A stretch of DNA of 48,043 bases from Hofstenia miamia (GCA_004352715.1 SCFE01000007.1:2451385-2499427); one strand, 5' to 3'; counted from the stretch's first letter, positions 31,649-43,621 are shown. The notes: generated by a model not told the origin, from the letters alone. Made by a program: numbers and translations.

Positions 31649-33435
31649 CTAAAAGTGGACGCTTAAACGGCATTTCCTCTTGTATATTTGTTTGTCCTCT
31701 CGAATCAAGGTCCAGACATAATCCCCCATCATAGCCTCATCCCATCTTCCTTGATACCTCTTCTCCATCACCTGAATATCATGATGAAAACGTTCACCAT
31801 CCTCTTCGCTCACGTCCGTTAAATTTGGCCTAAAAAAATCTAAGCGAGAATGCAAATAGTGCATTTTTATTGACATCCTGCATCCAAGCTTGTAGTATGA
31901 TTGCAGTAAAGCTTCCACAAGATCTTCATAATTATCAGCTTTATTTCTTCTAAGAAAACCATGCACAACTTCGCGAAACAACTGCCAAGCATCTCTTTCT
32001 AAATCATTCATTTTGTCTTCTAATTCCTTAGAGCCAAGCATTTGTCGAATCTGGGGTCATGTGAATATACCACCTTTTCCTTTGCTTCTGAAAGTTTTCG
32101 AAGGATTGCTTGCACATGCTTGATAGCTTCACTGTTTGATTTCAATGCTTTTATGAACTGCTTTGCAAGACCAGCTTTATATGGAGTGTTGGCAGCAAAA
32201 TCTTTTGTCTCTGAACTAGAGGTTGGCGAATCACATTGTGTGCACCAGGAGTTAATTTTTCTCTGAGGGCCACAACTTTCTTGAGTAATGCTGCTCATCA
32301 GCTCTGCTATTCCAAAGGTAGAGAAAGCAGGAATATTTTGCATACCCCCCTTGTTGACCGAGTAAGAAGGCTAACATCTTGAAATCCCCAAATAACTCCC
32401 AATTATGGCTGGTGTTAGGGTTTTAACATTTTCATATTCTTCTTTCATGTGAAGAGAGTGACCCACAGGAATTGATGGAAATTCATTGCCGTTGTGGAGC
32501 AATACAGCTTTCCAACTTTTTACTGAACTGTCTATGAACAAGCGCCAATCTGAGGGGTCGTAGTCTATTCCAATTTCGTTAAAAAGTCCAAATGTGTCTG
32601 AACAATAGCACAAAGAATGAGGTTGTGAAACGGTGAAAAAACTTGCAAAACTCAAATGTCGTTTTCTATACTTAGTTATCTTGCAGGTAGGATCTAGCAA
32701 ATGCCACTCTTTGAGTCGTGAGGTCAAAAGTTCTGCGTTTTCTTTGGTTAGTCCCATACTTCGGATCAAGTCATCCATTTCTTGCTGATTAGGAAAGTGC
32801 GGCTCTTTGCTTGTACTAGCCTCATCAAAGTCTGCATCTCTGCCTTTTCTTCAGAAGCACTGGCACTAGAAAGTGACTCTAACATGGGTGGCTTAGGTAA
32901 ATCTTCACAATGTGGCACTTGAGCAATTGAGGATGGTATGCTGGGGTAAACAATACTTTTTTNAAAGTCTGCATCTCTGCCTTCTTCTTCAGAAGCACTG
33001 GCACTAGAAAGTGACTCTAACATGGGTGGCTTAGAAATAGGTAAATCTTCACAATGTGACACTGGAGCAATTGAGGATGGTATGCTGGGGTAAACAATAC
33101 TTTTTTTGTCTTTGCTTTTTCTGTAGTGGGACACATTTACCATGCAAAAATAGCAGTCAGTTAGATGGTTAGTAGGCTCCCGCCAAATTCTAAGAATTGT
33201 AAATGGCATACACTTTATTTTTCCTCGTAACCATCCTTCCAAGGTTGACCGACAACTTCTACAGCAAACATGAGGAGCCCATGTTTTGTCTTGGTCTCCA
33301 ACAGGCATGCCTATATGCAGAGACAAGTTTCGTTCCGGGAGAAATCTTGTGGTTTTGTTGCTTGGTGCCTATTTAGTATCCACATATATAGCAAAATGAA
33401 TCTGGTGACAGACGACATTTTCTTTTCGATGACAT
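31649..33435 (-). pseudogene. Decayed copy of a multicopy metazoan protein family (WREPTNH / ERFHHDI motifs)
   Basis: ATG at 33435-33433 starts MSSKRKCRLSPDSFCYICGY, then a stop and frameshift. There follow VCCRSCRSTLEGWLRGK, ILRIWREPTNHLTDCYFCMV (cysteine/histidine-rich N-terminal domain), a serine-rich linker, DDLIRSMGLTKENAELL, WRLFIDSSVKSWKAVLLHNG, SIPVGHSLHMKEEYENVKT, AGLAKQFIKALKSNSEAIKH, and a C-terminal part with NYEDLVEALLQSYYKLGC, DGERFHHDIQVMEKRYQGRW and GDYVW. These match, from memory, a lineage-expanded family of uncharacterised proteins seen in arthropods, cnidarians and others. The multicopy, scattered distribution suggests a mobile or mobile-derived origin. At least four frame changes (about 33390, 32795, 32200-32340, 32040) plus stops make it a pseudogene. 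The region 32827-33106 is duplicated around the single N at 32963. Confidence 0.72.
32827..33106. repeat. 136/143-bp direct duplicate either side of a single N
   Basis: 32827-32962 and 32964-33106 align along their whole length with a 6-bp and a 1-bp length difference and a few substitutions. The first ends at N and the second continues. This is the same overlap-join pattern as at 1579, so the repeated serine-rich linker in the pseudogene is probably not real. Confidence 0.75.
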
Positions 33436-33547
33436 TCTAGCTAACAATAAAGTAGTATTATATCTGAAAACGGTAATTACGTGCCTTTTGTTTTATTATT
33501 TATTTACATGAGCTAAGATAACAGAACTCTGAGCTAAATTGGTTATT

Positions 33548-33960
33548 TGAGCTAGAAATTAATACTTGAGACACACAATTAGAACCTTGGCGAGTAAGGA
33601 TGGCTTCCTGGATATGGCTTCGGCGTGATGCCGGGTGAACTGGTCGCTGCAGAAAATGTATTCTCGGTGAATGGTTTCTGTTGTTCTTTATTAAACTGGC
33701 GAACTACCAATGTTCTTTCTTTTGCTAGAATGCGGGTCGCTCTCTACAATGTTAGCCTCCGCAACCTTCGATATTAACTCTTGAGTTTCTCAGTACCGCT
33801 TGAGTAGCCAGAGCACCCCGCGATTTTACATGGTTGTGAGCTTGGTACTTGTACAAAATTATCCCTTATTGAGCAAAACCTTTTCACTATTTAAGCTACT
33901 TCACTGTTCGTAGGCAATCCTTCACTGTCATGACATAACTCTTAAGCATAAAAGTTTCTG
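33548..33960 (-). repeat. LTR-like, GC-richer segment
   Basis: Distinct in base composition from its surroundings (CGCGGGGTGCTCTGG, GCGACCCGC on the minus strand). It has GTTTAATAAAGAAC (AATAAA at 33692-33687), and the shared 18-mer at 33548-33565 also found at 28704-28721. TGAGCTA-type hexamers recur three times at about 33508-33555. It could be a solo LTR or the 3' end of a retroelement; boundaries are not established. Confidence 0.28.
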
Positions 33961-34350
33961 ACGTAATACTTCTCTTACTTCCTACTTAACCCGAATTCAG
34001 TAGAACAGGCTTAAAACTTGATTGTGATATCACAAAGCAATGTTGTATCTTATACTTAGGGCTGGAACTAAGTATTGTGACATCACCAACTTGTTGCAGT
34101 TTATGCTTAATTATAGCACTGACCTAAATATATATATATAATATTGTAAATATCTTGAAAAATACTGACAGCGGGAGAAAACAGACGCCAAATTCGGATT
34201 CAGCGGCCAAAAATTATCCAGAAAACATCCCAACCTCGACATAATTTTTTTTGCATATTGTAATTAATGATAAACCAAAATACAAGAATGTCAAAATATT
34301 TAAAGTGAATCTTGGTATAAAACTTAATTTAAAATGAAATGAAAACTCAC

Positions 34351-37300
34351 TATTGTTTGTAAAAAAGACTGATGCTTAAAATCTTTGAAGTGACTGAAAT
34401 TTTCAGTTTCTGACAAGGTACCATTGAGAGTTTTCCACAATTTACATCCATCATTGTATGAAAAATCCGCAGATTTAGCACTCAAAAGCGCCTCGCAACA
34501 ATGGATTTTGACCTAAACAAACATTCAAAGATCTAATTTAGATATGGATTTCTATCCTTTAATCTACAAGTTTGTTTCATATCAATCAGCATACAGAAAA
34601 CATCAGTAACTGTTCCGACTGTCTAAAACAGGGTTTCCCAACGGGGTCCGTACCGGCCACCCCAGGGGGCGGTACGAGGCTTCAGGTGGGCGGTGGCCAA
34701 ATTTATCGTAAATAGGGTCCCTGAAATCCTGAATATATTTTATCAATATGTACACGGTGTGTTCAATTTATCAAATTTCAGTTATGGATTGAAACTAATA
34801 TTTTACCACCATGTAACACAGTATATCATATGCTAACAAAAACTATAAACTAGTCTAAATTGCAACCAAACTTGAAATTTTTCTATTTAAATTGGCCCAA
34901 AATAATAGAATGGTAGCCATTGTAACTATTTCTTTGCAATTTAGAACAATATCCAAGCCCAGTGAAATAGTGTTGCAGTTATTGTAGTCAGGCAAAATAC
35001 AGTTTTTTAAGAATTAGATTTTAATGAATTCACTACTTACATTATAGTTTAATATTCAATGAAAAACGTAGTCAAAATATCCATACCTTGAAATTACTAC
35101 ATGACTGAAGTGTATTCGTTAACTGTCTAATGATCGGAAGAATAATCGTTTTAGAGAAATGACTTCGCAAATGATCATTTAAAAGGACTAGCCGAGCGGC
35201 ATAGCATGCATTCCATCTCACCTACCAAACAACATCATTCAATACTTGTTTCGAAGATAAAGTTGAAAATGAAAAAAATTTCAAGGTTTATGATGTCAAA
35301 AATTTACCTTTGAAATACTTTTGATGATCAGTGAAATCAGTGCATCTGCACTTTCTTGAATAACAATTTTAAACTTGACATCCTCTAAAAAGTGTTGATG
35401 TAAAAACAAACACGGCCTTAAAAGTAAAATTTACTACTCGTAAAAGTAATTAATAAAAATATGAAAAGTCGGATTTTTTTGAAATGTCATTTGAAATTAG
35501 ACAAATTTTTGTTAATATTTGTTCACTACAGTATTTGCCAAAAAAATATCTCACTAGAGCACAAAGAGATCCTATTATGGCATTAGGAAATCCATATTGA
35601 GATTGAAAGATCCAATTAAGGCTTTTAAAAATCAGAATTGGGCATGAAAAGATCCGAGTAAGGCAATTAGTCATCCAATTAATACAAACAAATATCCGAT
35701 AAAATTATTCGAACTGAATCGACCAAAAATTATATATATATATATATATACCAAGATGAGAATTATTGTTCTATCGTTTTTAAACTCATTATACAAAAGT
35801 GAATACATTGTTGTTACAAAAAAAATTCTTTGTTTCAAATTTTTTATCACAAGTTTATCTGCAAAAGTTAGAGCCCTTCATCTGAATTGTCTATATTTTA
35901 ATTTTGAAGGCGATATGTTAAGTACAATACTTTAGATATTTGGCAAGCAACAGAACTGCAACACTTTCATTATATTTTTCTTCAAATCTCACTGTTTTTG
36001 TAACAAATACAAATCAAAGACACTATAAATTAAGATTGATAATGAGTGCAATTTTTTTTGAACCTGAGAATAATAAACCATACATAACTACTGTATATGT
36101 ATTCATATACTTTACAAATACTTTCATACCGCTCGTTCTTAAGTGCACCAACTGCTGGAAAACACATTTTTCTTTGTGAATGTTTCATTTGCACAAAATG
36201 TGCACACCTTATTTACCGAAGTCATCCTAAAAAATTGCCAATTTGATTATCTGTTCAATGTATTTAGTGTTTCCATAATGATACATGTTGGATATTTATT
36301 TGCACAATTGGGATGTTTGTTAGCCTTAGTTGGATCTCCTCTTGCCTCATTCGGATCTCCTAATCCATATGAAGATCTTTTTGTGCTTTATTGGGATCTC
36401 TTTGTGCTCTATTGGGATATTTTTTGGCAAATAATGGAGTTTGAAATAGTACATTTGAGGTAGAAAACGAACCAATCATTGACAGTGGCAGACAATTTAA
36501 AATTGATCCAATCGCTCGAACAGCATTATACTTAGTCTTCTGTCGATCTTTCGCGGCAATTGTTGCAGCGGAGAGGCAAGAAGTGAGAACCTCTGGTGAT
36601 ATTTCGTGAATCATATCTGTGTCACTATTACTAAAATATCTCTCTAAAGCGTGACAAACATTATAGTTACTACAAACTGCATTTTCTGGCTCAGTCCTAG
36701 AAAAATTTGAGAGAAAGAAACGGGCAACGGTTAAATTATTCTCCTAAAATTATTATAAAACGATTATTTATTTAGAAGTTATACAAAATATAACCATACC
36801 TTGCAAAAAATTCAATGATTTGTGTTGTTTTCCACAAAAAAGATTAAGTAAGGTATATATTAATAAATATGAGAGGCAGTATGTTTAAGACGCCATTTAA
36901 GAGAAAACAAAATTTTTTGGCGAAAGTTTTTAATCACAATATTTATCTAAAAGATCAGCATTTTCACATAATGTTGAGATAGTTTTTGAAAATTGAAAAT
37001 TGAAAAGTTTTCGATGCACTGATAAATTATATTTACTTATGATAAAAAACGAGGAAACAACTAAACTTCTCATTGAAACGCAAAAGAAGATACTACATAG
37101 TTGCTAACAATAACGTTAAAATATATGAACTGTGTGGAATATAAGCTTCTTAAAATATAAAAAAATTAAAAACCTCAGAGTCATAAAGTTATCTGCCAAA
37201 TTCCCTAAAGTCCAACATGCATTCCCACGAACAACTCTATTGGAGTGCTGAATAAGATTACAAACCGACTCATAAACATCGTTGATGAAGACGTAATCCT

Positions 37301-40300
37301 AAATTACTTGATGTGAGTTAAGCCACAAAGATAAAGATAAACGCATTCAGAAATAGTTATATCCGGCTGAAAAAATTTAAGAAATTCATTCGGATGAATA
37401 ATGATAAGTATTGCTACACACATTAAGTACAATATTCAGCCAATAGAAACTATAGTTCGAAAAAAGAGCAAAAATGTGGTGAAACGTAAGCAGTAGTTCA
37501 AAATCTCAATATTTTAAGAAATACTTTAAATTTTATGCAAACACCGGACTTGCTTGGTAAAAACTTCATATACTTGGTTATAAGCTATCACTACAAAATA
37601 AAAAAATAACCATGTTTATGTAAACATTAGCACTTCTTTATTTTATGAGATTCTGTTTTGCAAAAAACTTTCATATATAAAAAAACATAACAAGTGAGCA
37701 CTAGGGAATCTGCATCATATTCAAAAACGAAAAAATATAAAATAGAATACTTAAGTTAGTCGTTGATTTCAATCAGGAAGATATATCTTTCAAATTCAAT
37801 ATAACTAGTTAAAATATAATGAATAAAATCATAACCATTGAAATTATTGGTTCTGGCCAATCTTGCAATGTTGACTCTTGATGTTCTCGAATGCAAAAAA
37901 GTCAACAGTGTCAACAAGAAGAACTGAGGAGGTGTGGGGACTTTTGAAATATAAAGTTTATGCAAATGGATGGAAGGCTGAACTCAACAGAAACAAAGAA
38001 TAAACTGATTTTGTACGTTCAATGAAGGAGGATGTCAATTAAGTAGCTTGAAAGGCAAATTCCAATTAAAAGCTTATTCCATTAAAATACTGATTACTGT
38101 TGATTACCTATAGTATGGATTTCTAGTCAAGCTATTTTGCAAACTTCTATAGTATAGAATTTATTCAAAAATTCATATTCAGATTAGTCGTTTAACTGCG
38201 TATTCAGCTTCCTTAACTGAGCAAAAATATGAAATAAAATGAGCACGTGGTTAGCGGAAATCAATTAATGTGCAAATATCTTTCAAATTGTGTATTTTTC
38301 GAACTAATAGTAATTAGATAGTTTCTTACCGATTTAAGAGATGGAAAAAACTGAATATAAGTGCCAAGGGCTCTAACTGCCGCTCCACAAACCACTGGAT
38401 CTTCATCGGAACAGAATCCAATGACCAAAGTAACACACAGCATTTTCTGACGTTGCTAAAATTCGTACACATTCTTAGCCTATATAAAAGATCTGTAAAA
38501 TGAATGCCAAGAATAATGCTGACCAATAAGCTTGAAACTCACTACTGCAGCATTTGCATTATAAAAAAATTGATAATGCAATATAAAATTTCTTGGACAA
38601 ATACGTTGTGAAATAATGCCACTTACAGGTAGTTGTTCATAGACAGATGAGCATAACGCAGTCAAACAATCACAGCAAGTAGCGCGCACTTTCCCACAAC
38701 TGCTATTTTGTAATAAGTAAACAATTCCAGGCGCACCACCCAGCAACTTGCTCCAAAACCAAAATACGTCAGTCGAATCATCAGAGTTAGGCTCCAAGCG
38801 TGCTAGTGCACGACCGATTTCTTCGAGGAGATGCAATGCAGAAACTTTTATATCAGAAGGTTCGTGTTCTTCAATGCCATGCTGAGCACAGTTAGTTAAA
38901 GTGCCAATATGAACTCTACAAAAATAATGTAAAAAATAGCAATGCATTCAATACAATCGGGTCGTCGGTATGACAGAAGCTAAGTCAACGCTTTACAAAT
39001 CTGGGAAACTCTTCTGAAAAAATGAGGTCGCCGAATGAGCGAAAAATTGCATTCTATTACAGGGTAATAATGTTCTATTTCATACTGCAATGTATCGACT
39101 AGATGTCCAAAAGAAAAATATTGTGTATATAGAAATCTTGAATCAAGAATGGTGACAAGCCTGGATCATAGCAGTTCATGGAATCGAAAAAAACTTATGA
39201 ATGTCACCCTTTAGCAAACAAACTACGAAATATCCAAAAAGCACTAAATTTTGCAACATAAAATGATTTGGAATCTTCGATATTTTTGAAAATATTGACA
39301 ATCTTTGAAACAAAATTTAAATAAAAACGTGAGGTGATTATCTACAAATTATACTATTCAAGCATATTCGCAATTTATGAAATCAATAATAATTCAATAA
39401 ACTTTTTAAAATCCACAATAAGGATAAGTTACCACAAAATATCAAATCAATTACAAAGTTGAGAAAATTTGAGAAATGTTAATCAGTACAAATTTGGAAC
39501 CTAAATACAATTTAATGAATGGCGAAATTTATAAAAAAAATTAATTTGTAAATATTTATATTTTATGTGCTGTGCTGATATGTATGTGTTGTGTGTATTT
39601 TGTATGTTTAATAAATTATATTTATTGGTTTAGTAGCTTTTTGCAATTTAAAAAATTTCTTTAAATTTTGAAAATTTATCATTTTGACAATAGTGGATAT
39701 ATCTATAAATGTATACATTGTACAAAATTTCTCAAAATTATTAAGTAGCCCACATAAGCAATAAACGGCATTAAAGTAAAAAAATTGCACTAAGTTAAAT
39801 AATGACAGATGAGTGTATATAATTGTTAAATCATGAATGCATAACCATGATTAATAAGTTGATTACCGGAGAAGTTCAAAATATTGCCTGCAGAGGAAGC
39901 TAAGAATGCTGAAAGCTTCAACGCGCAAGCTCATGGAATCGGATACTTGCTTTTGAGAGTAGAATATAACGGATTTACATAGCTGCAAAATCCAAGGCAT
40001 AGACGACGCACCACGGCCACATAATTCGGCGGGACTACCACCCTAAATCTCGCATGTTTTTTAAAATAAAAACTAAAACATACGCGAAATTCAATGTAAT
40101 CATTCAATAAAATAACAACGACAAAAAGGGTAATTTTATGAAAGCGAGTTAAGTCAATGAGTGGAAATACCACCTGCAAGTCTGGAGGCAATGCGATTTC
40201 CAAGTTGCCACTATCGTTTTGCATAAGAGGACTATCAAATTCACTATTGGGCTTCCACAGTTGTGACAAATGAATGGGTGTTTGAGCACCACTAAATGGC

Positions 40301-42039
40301 GAAACTGCACCACTCAAGAGCGCTGAAGGGCGTTGATTGGTTGAAAACAATTGATACACTTCTGCCAAAGCAGGTTCCACCCTGCAAATAGAAGTCAAAC
40401 ACGCGAAAGCAGCAGTCCGGGTGGGAAAATGAGCGCAGTTTGTGAAATTGAGAATGTGACGCAAGGTTGTTGTGAGAATACCCAATTGTAATTGTGCATA
40501 CGGTGTTCCCAAAATCAATTGTGATAAACACTAAATCAGGTGTTGTAAATGTTATAAGACGTCGAAAAATATAAAATGGCAATAGAATTTATCCTTAAAT
40601 TACCTTTAGTGCATAAGGTAATGTGGCATAGCCTGTGTCTAAACTTGTGATATTGATTAAAAATCTATGTAACTCTTTAATCGAAGTGGCTAATTTGTGT
40701 GAATAAGGAATGAACGACGGCGTATCAAAGCTTCGACTGCGATCATCGGCGGCGTAGAAATAATCTCTTGACGATGTAATTAAAAAATGTAAGCACTCTA
40801 ACGCCATCTGTCGAGTCTAAAATTTCTTATATTACTCTCAATTTTGTGGTTTGCCACATAGAACATTCACCATAACAGCATTTAAATGGAAATAAAAATA
40901 ACCTTAACGAAGTAATCTCGGAGAAGAATGTAAAACAAAGGGTATTGTATTGGTTCAAAATTATTCAGCTTTGCGTCGGGAATAAAATGCCACCAATAGT
41001 TGAAAAGTAGCTTAGGAGGCGCCCACTAAAGTAAAAAATATCATAGCATACAGATGGCCAGGGACCAGATTTTTAAATGATTTAATTAAATAGTTAAGAA
41101 CAAATACGAATAGTTGCTCAACTGTTAAATTAAATCAAGCGAATGAACAAAAATTGTCTTGTTATATTTGTTGGTTGACTTCATTTGCCTTCATGAGACT
41201 AAAAAGTCTATCGACTTCGAATAAAGTTAAAGGAGCATACAAAACGATGCCGAATTTCAACGTACAACTCGAGGCACGCATTTGTGCCATACACTGTTTC
41301 AGAAAATTCTCGTAATAAATCAATTGCAGCAAAACCGTTTATCCCCCAGTTTGAAGGTTTTTTGCACTTCAAATGCTGGTTCAAGGGGCAAAAGCATTGA
41401 AAGTACGTCTGGATTTTGGAAGGCTGATTTTACACACTTCGTAAAAATTTCTTCATTTTCGGGATCCAGCTGCTTAAGCTTTTCATAAATGGAACCTCAG
41501 GTTTTGCAATATATATGCACATCGAACCCAGGTTCCTCATCGTGCAAGAACCAAAAATAGGCAGCCATATCTGTTACAAGAAGTTATTTTTTCTGACAAA
41601 ACATCCAAAGTGCGGTAAATAAACTCAGATATCAGCTGGGAAACATCATCACCTGTCACTCGCTTCATTACTTCCATTGTAATCAAATGATATGGTTTTG
41701 CAGGTGAAGGAATAGATCCAACAAGTAATACGGTTGCACTTGCATATTGTTGATTTTTTATTTCATCAAAAACTAGGTACAGATATTGAGAATTTAAAAT
41801 GTCGACCATATTTCCCTTTCCTTGTTGACGATCAGGTCAATGTATTTTCAGCGAAGTGAACTCTCCGATGGTAACTTGTGACCCGATTGAAATTCGAGAA
41901 ATTTTCTGAAATCTTCGTTATCAAGTTTCGAAAATGGAACCCTGATTTTGCGAGTGCTTTCGCTCATTTTCCTGCATTTGTAAACGTTTTTAGGAAAAAA
42001 ATTGTTATTACAATATTTTGTATTCTTTCCAAACCAATA

Positions 42040-42104
<65 letters not shown>

Positions 42105-42819
42105 GGTATATAATATCCGAATCAAATAATACACTTCCTTAGATTAGTTATAAAAGAATGATAGAGCACCCGGGGTGCAGTCCCCCCTTTTCCAATATTT
42201 GAAAAACGGTGTTTTCTATGTACATATTTCAAAAACTTATAATAATGGTGTCCGAAAATTTAAACATAGCGATGCAAAAATATTAAAAATAGACATTAAT
42301 AGGGTTAAATTTTACAATATCGCCTTCTCTGATATATTTTGGCTTAAATTTTTTGTTTTAAAAATTCTAAAGCCGAGACCTGCATCTACATTCATAATCA
42401 TTTATCAAAAGAATGTAATCGCAAAAGAAATTGAGTACTTTCTCAAATAAATGCAGCGAGTTATATTTTTCTCCACTTCAAAAATGATTAAACTGCATAA
42501 CCTTTACTCATGCATGCAAAAATAGCAATGCAATATAAAAGTTGAATATATACCTTCAGTAATTCGGAAAAACAAGTCAGTGTAACAAGCCGAACTTTAC
42601 GATAAACACCCCTAAACGAATTAACAAATTTTATAAAATCGAAATAAATCCAACTTTTTTGTACTTTCCGTATCGGCCAATAAAGAATGCTTGTTTGGAT
42701 CCACAGTGAACTGTATCTCTGAACTGTCAAAGGGTTCCATGTTTGCGTCTTGCTGAAAATTTTTCAAATGTTCATTGCTAGTTTCAATTTCCCTAACGTC
42801 ATCTTCAGAAAACTGTTCA
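34351..42819 (-). CDS. HEATR6: HEAT repeat-containing protein 6 homologue, partial, at least 12 exons
   Basis: Twelve exons join in frame with AG/GT borders: 42611-42554, 41025-40903, 40816-40604, 40530-40174, 40042-39867, 38915-38627, 38455-38330, 37298-37174, 36696-36473, 35384-35308, 35221-35087, 34512-34351 (about 2065 nt, 688 residues). A likely further exon starts at 42819. Matches to HEATR6 run in order: YRKVRLVTLTCFSELLK, FNYWWHFIPDAKL, SIKELHRFLI, AFACLTSICRVEPALAEVYQ, MSLRVEAFSILSFLCRQYF, SALHLLEEIGRAL, AAVRALGTYIQFFPSL, RGNACWTLGNLADN, KYNAVRAIGSILNCLP, ADALISLIIKS, VRWNACYAARLVLLN, VKIHCCEALLSAK. HEATR6 is an armadillo-like helical scaffold protein, over 1100 residues in vertebrates, whose role is poorly defined. 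The first roughly 400 residues and the end are not seen: no exon follows the donor at 34351. No stop or frameshift occurs in the joined exons, so the gene looks functional. Its introns hold several transposons. Confidence 0.9.
34629..34710 (+). mobile_element. hAT transposon terminal fragment
   Basis: CAGGGTTTCCCAACGGGG at 34629, followed by a GC-rich self-complementary stretch (GGTCCGTACCGGCCACC, GGGGGCGGTACGAGGC), is the classic terminal sequence of many hAT elements (CAGGGTTTCCCAACC type). No matching inverted end (..GGGAAACCCTG) was found nearby, so it is a truncated tip. It lies in the last identified HEATR6 intron (34513-35086). Confidence 0.65.
35527..36441. mobile_element. Foldback-like element with inverted arrays of 21-bp units
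   Basis: Outer ends are inverted: TACAGTATTTGCCAAAAAAA at 35527 and TCCATTATTTGCCAAAAAA read on the minus strand from about 36438. Each arm is an array of 20-21 bp units (consensus about GAGATCCNATTAAGGCANNA). In the left arm ATCC-type cores sit at 35569, 35590, 35610, 35631, 35652, 35673 and 35694. In the right arm GGAT-type cores sit at 36290, 36311, 36332, 36353, 36373, 36394, 36415 and 36436, in the opposite orientation. The 590-bp centre has an (AT)n tract (35731-35751) and no coding frame. Long inverted arms built of tandem subrepeats define foldback elements. Its right edge is 32 bp from the HEATR6 exon at 36473. Confidence 0.78.
41190..41967 (-). pseudogene. hAT-like transposase pseudogene in a HEATR6 intron
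   Basis: ATG at 41967 opens MSESTRKIRVPFSKLDNEDF, continuing to SGHKLPSESSLR before a stop, the FRKFL..KLPSES(S/T)LR start of a CGGBP1-related hAT transposase type. Further frames give a DE(x)K..YASATVLLVGSI strand, the position of the first catalytic Asp (LVFDEIKNQQYAS), and VSQLISEFIYRTLDVLSEK. A shifted frame has KLKQLDPENEEIF and the ..FSETVYGTNACLELYVE.. region. Much of the catalytic core and the C-terminal dimerisation domain is missing and several stops intervene, so it is dead. Terminal inverted repeats not found. Confidence 0.62.
42043..42099. repeat. (AT)n microsatellite
   Basis: About 57 bp of nearly pure AT within a HEATR6 intron. Confidence 0.95.
42656..42819 (-). CDS. HEATR6: Probable upstream HEATR6 exon (acidic linker)
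   Basis: A strong acceptor (TTTCTTGTTTAG) precedes 42819. The frame then reads EQFSEDDVREIETSNEHLKN and SEIQFTVDPNKHSLLADTES, an acidic linker like the one preceding the SYQAKVR-type segment in HEATR6. The donor could not be placed: the next exon (42611) needs a two-nucleotide phase, whereas the best GT (after GATACGGAAA) gives one. Either a small exon is missed or the donor is non-canonical. Confidence 0.5.
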
Positions 42820-42889
42820 CTAAACAAGAAACAATCGAGTTAATCCAAAATATTCACAATATAATGTCTTGTATATGCATAAAATAAAT

Positions 42890-43604
42890 GTAATGAAAAA
42901 ATACGCAAGCCGCACACGAAGAGCCAAGAGTCCTTATTTGCGACAGGGATTAAACAGAAGTGTTCAGCGCTCACGCAAAACCTGAAGCATATAGCGGCAG
43001 AGGTTGAACGTTCACATCTCGCAAAGATTAAAAAGTGTGTCACTTAAGCGAAAATCATTTATTTTAACTTATTTTGAGAGCATTTTAAAGAAGTCAGCAT
43101 AAAATACATGTATATAACAACATTGATAATAAAAATTGTAACAATTGATCACATCCAAAGCTGGAAATGGTCCAGTGCGGAACGTGGTATGTGCAAATAA
43201 TCGGTCCTTTTAAATAATATTGCATTTCACACCTTATACATAAATGAGATTAGATGTAGATTATTCAATTAAATAAATTGCTATTAATTTAGAGGAATTG
43301 CGACCTCAAATTTAAGAGGGGCAAAATATGTCATTACAATTTAAATGGAAGCTATGCTTGCAATTTAAGGGTTGAGTTTTTAACGTACTCATCAAGTGGT
43401 CCAAAGGGTCTAGCCTTTTACAGTTAAAAAAGTAAACAGTTCGATCAGGAAACAGGGGAACATTTCCAACTCTGATCACATCCATAGTTGTTAAGTTAAT
43501 AACAGAATTTAAAAACACCTTATTTCACCATGTTCCGAATCCTTGTGACGTACTTGAAGAACGCGACGATTAGGCCTGATATCAAATGGCTTCCCTAAAC
43601 CAAT
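42890..43604 (-). other. Candidate 5' exons, unresolved
   Basis: Several minus-strand pieces look coding: about 43604-43528 (KPFDIRPNRRVLQVRHKD after a GGTTTAG acceptor and before a GTGTTT donor), about 43528-43390 (SVINLTTMDVIRVGN, VPLFPDRTVYFF), and about 43019-42980 (DVNVQPLPLYAS). They may be 5' exons of the HEATR6 gene or of a different gene. I could not join them in frame or match them to the family. Confidence 0.25.
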
Positions 43605-43621
43605 ACGAATGTGAGAAGGTA

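Noticed and set aside
34135-34340. Possible last HEATR6 exon directly after 34351
   Set aside because: The minus-strand frame meets a TAA soon after the donor, and no segment here matches the family's C-terminal helices.
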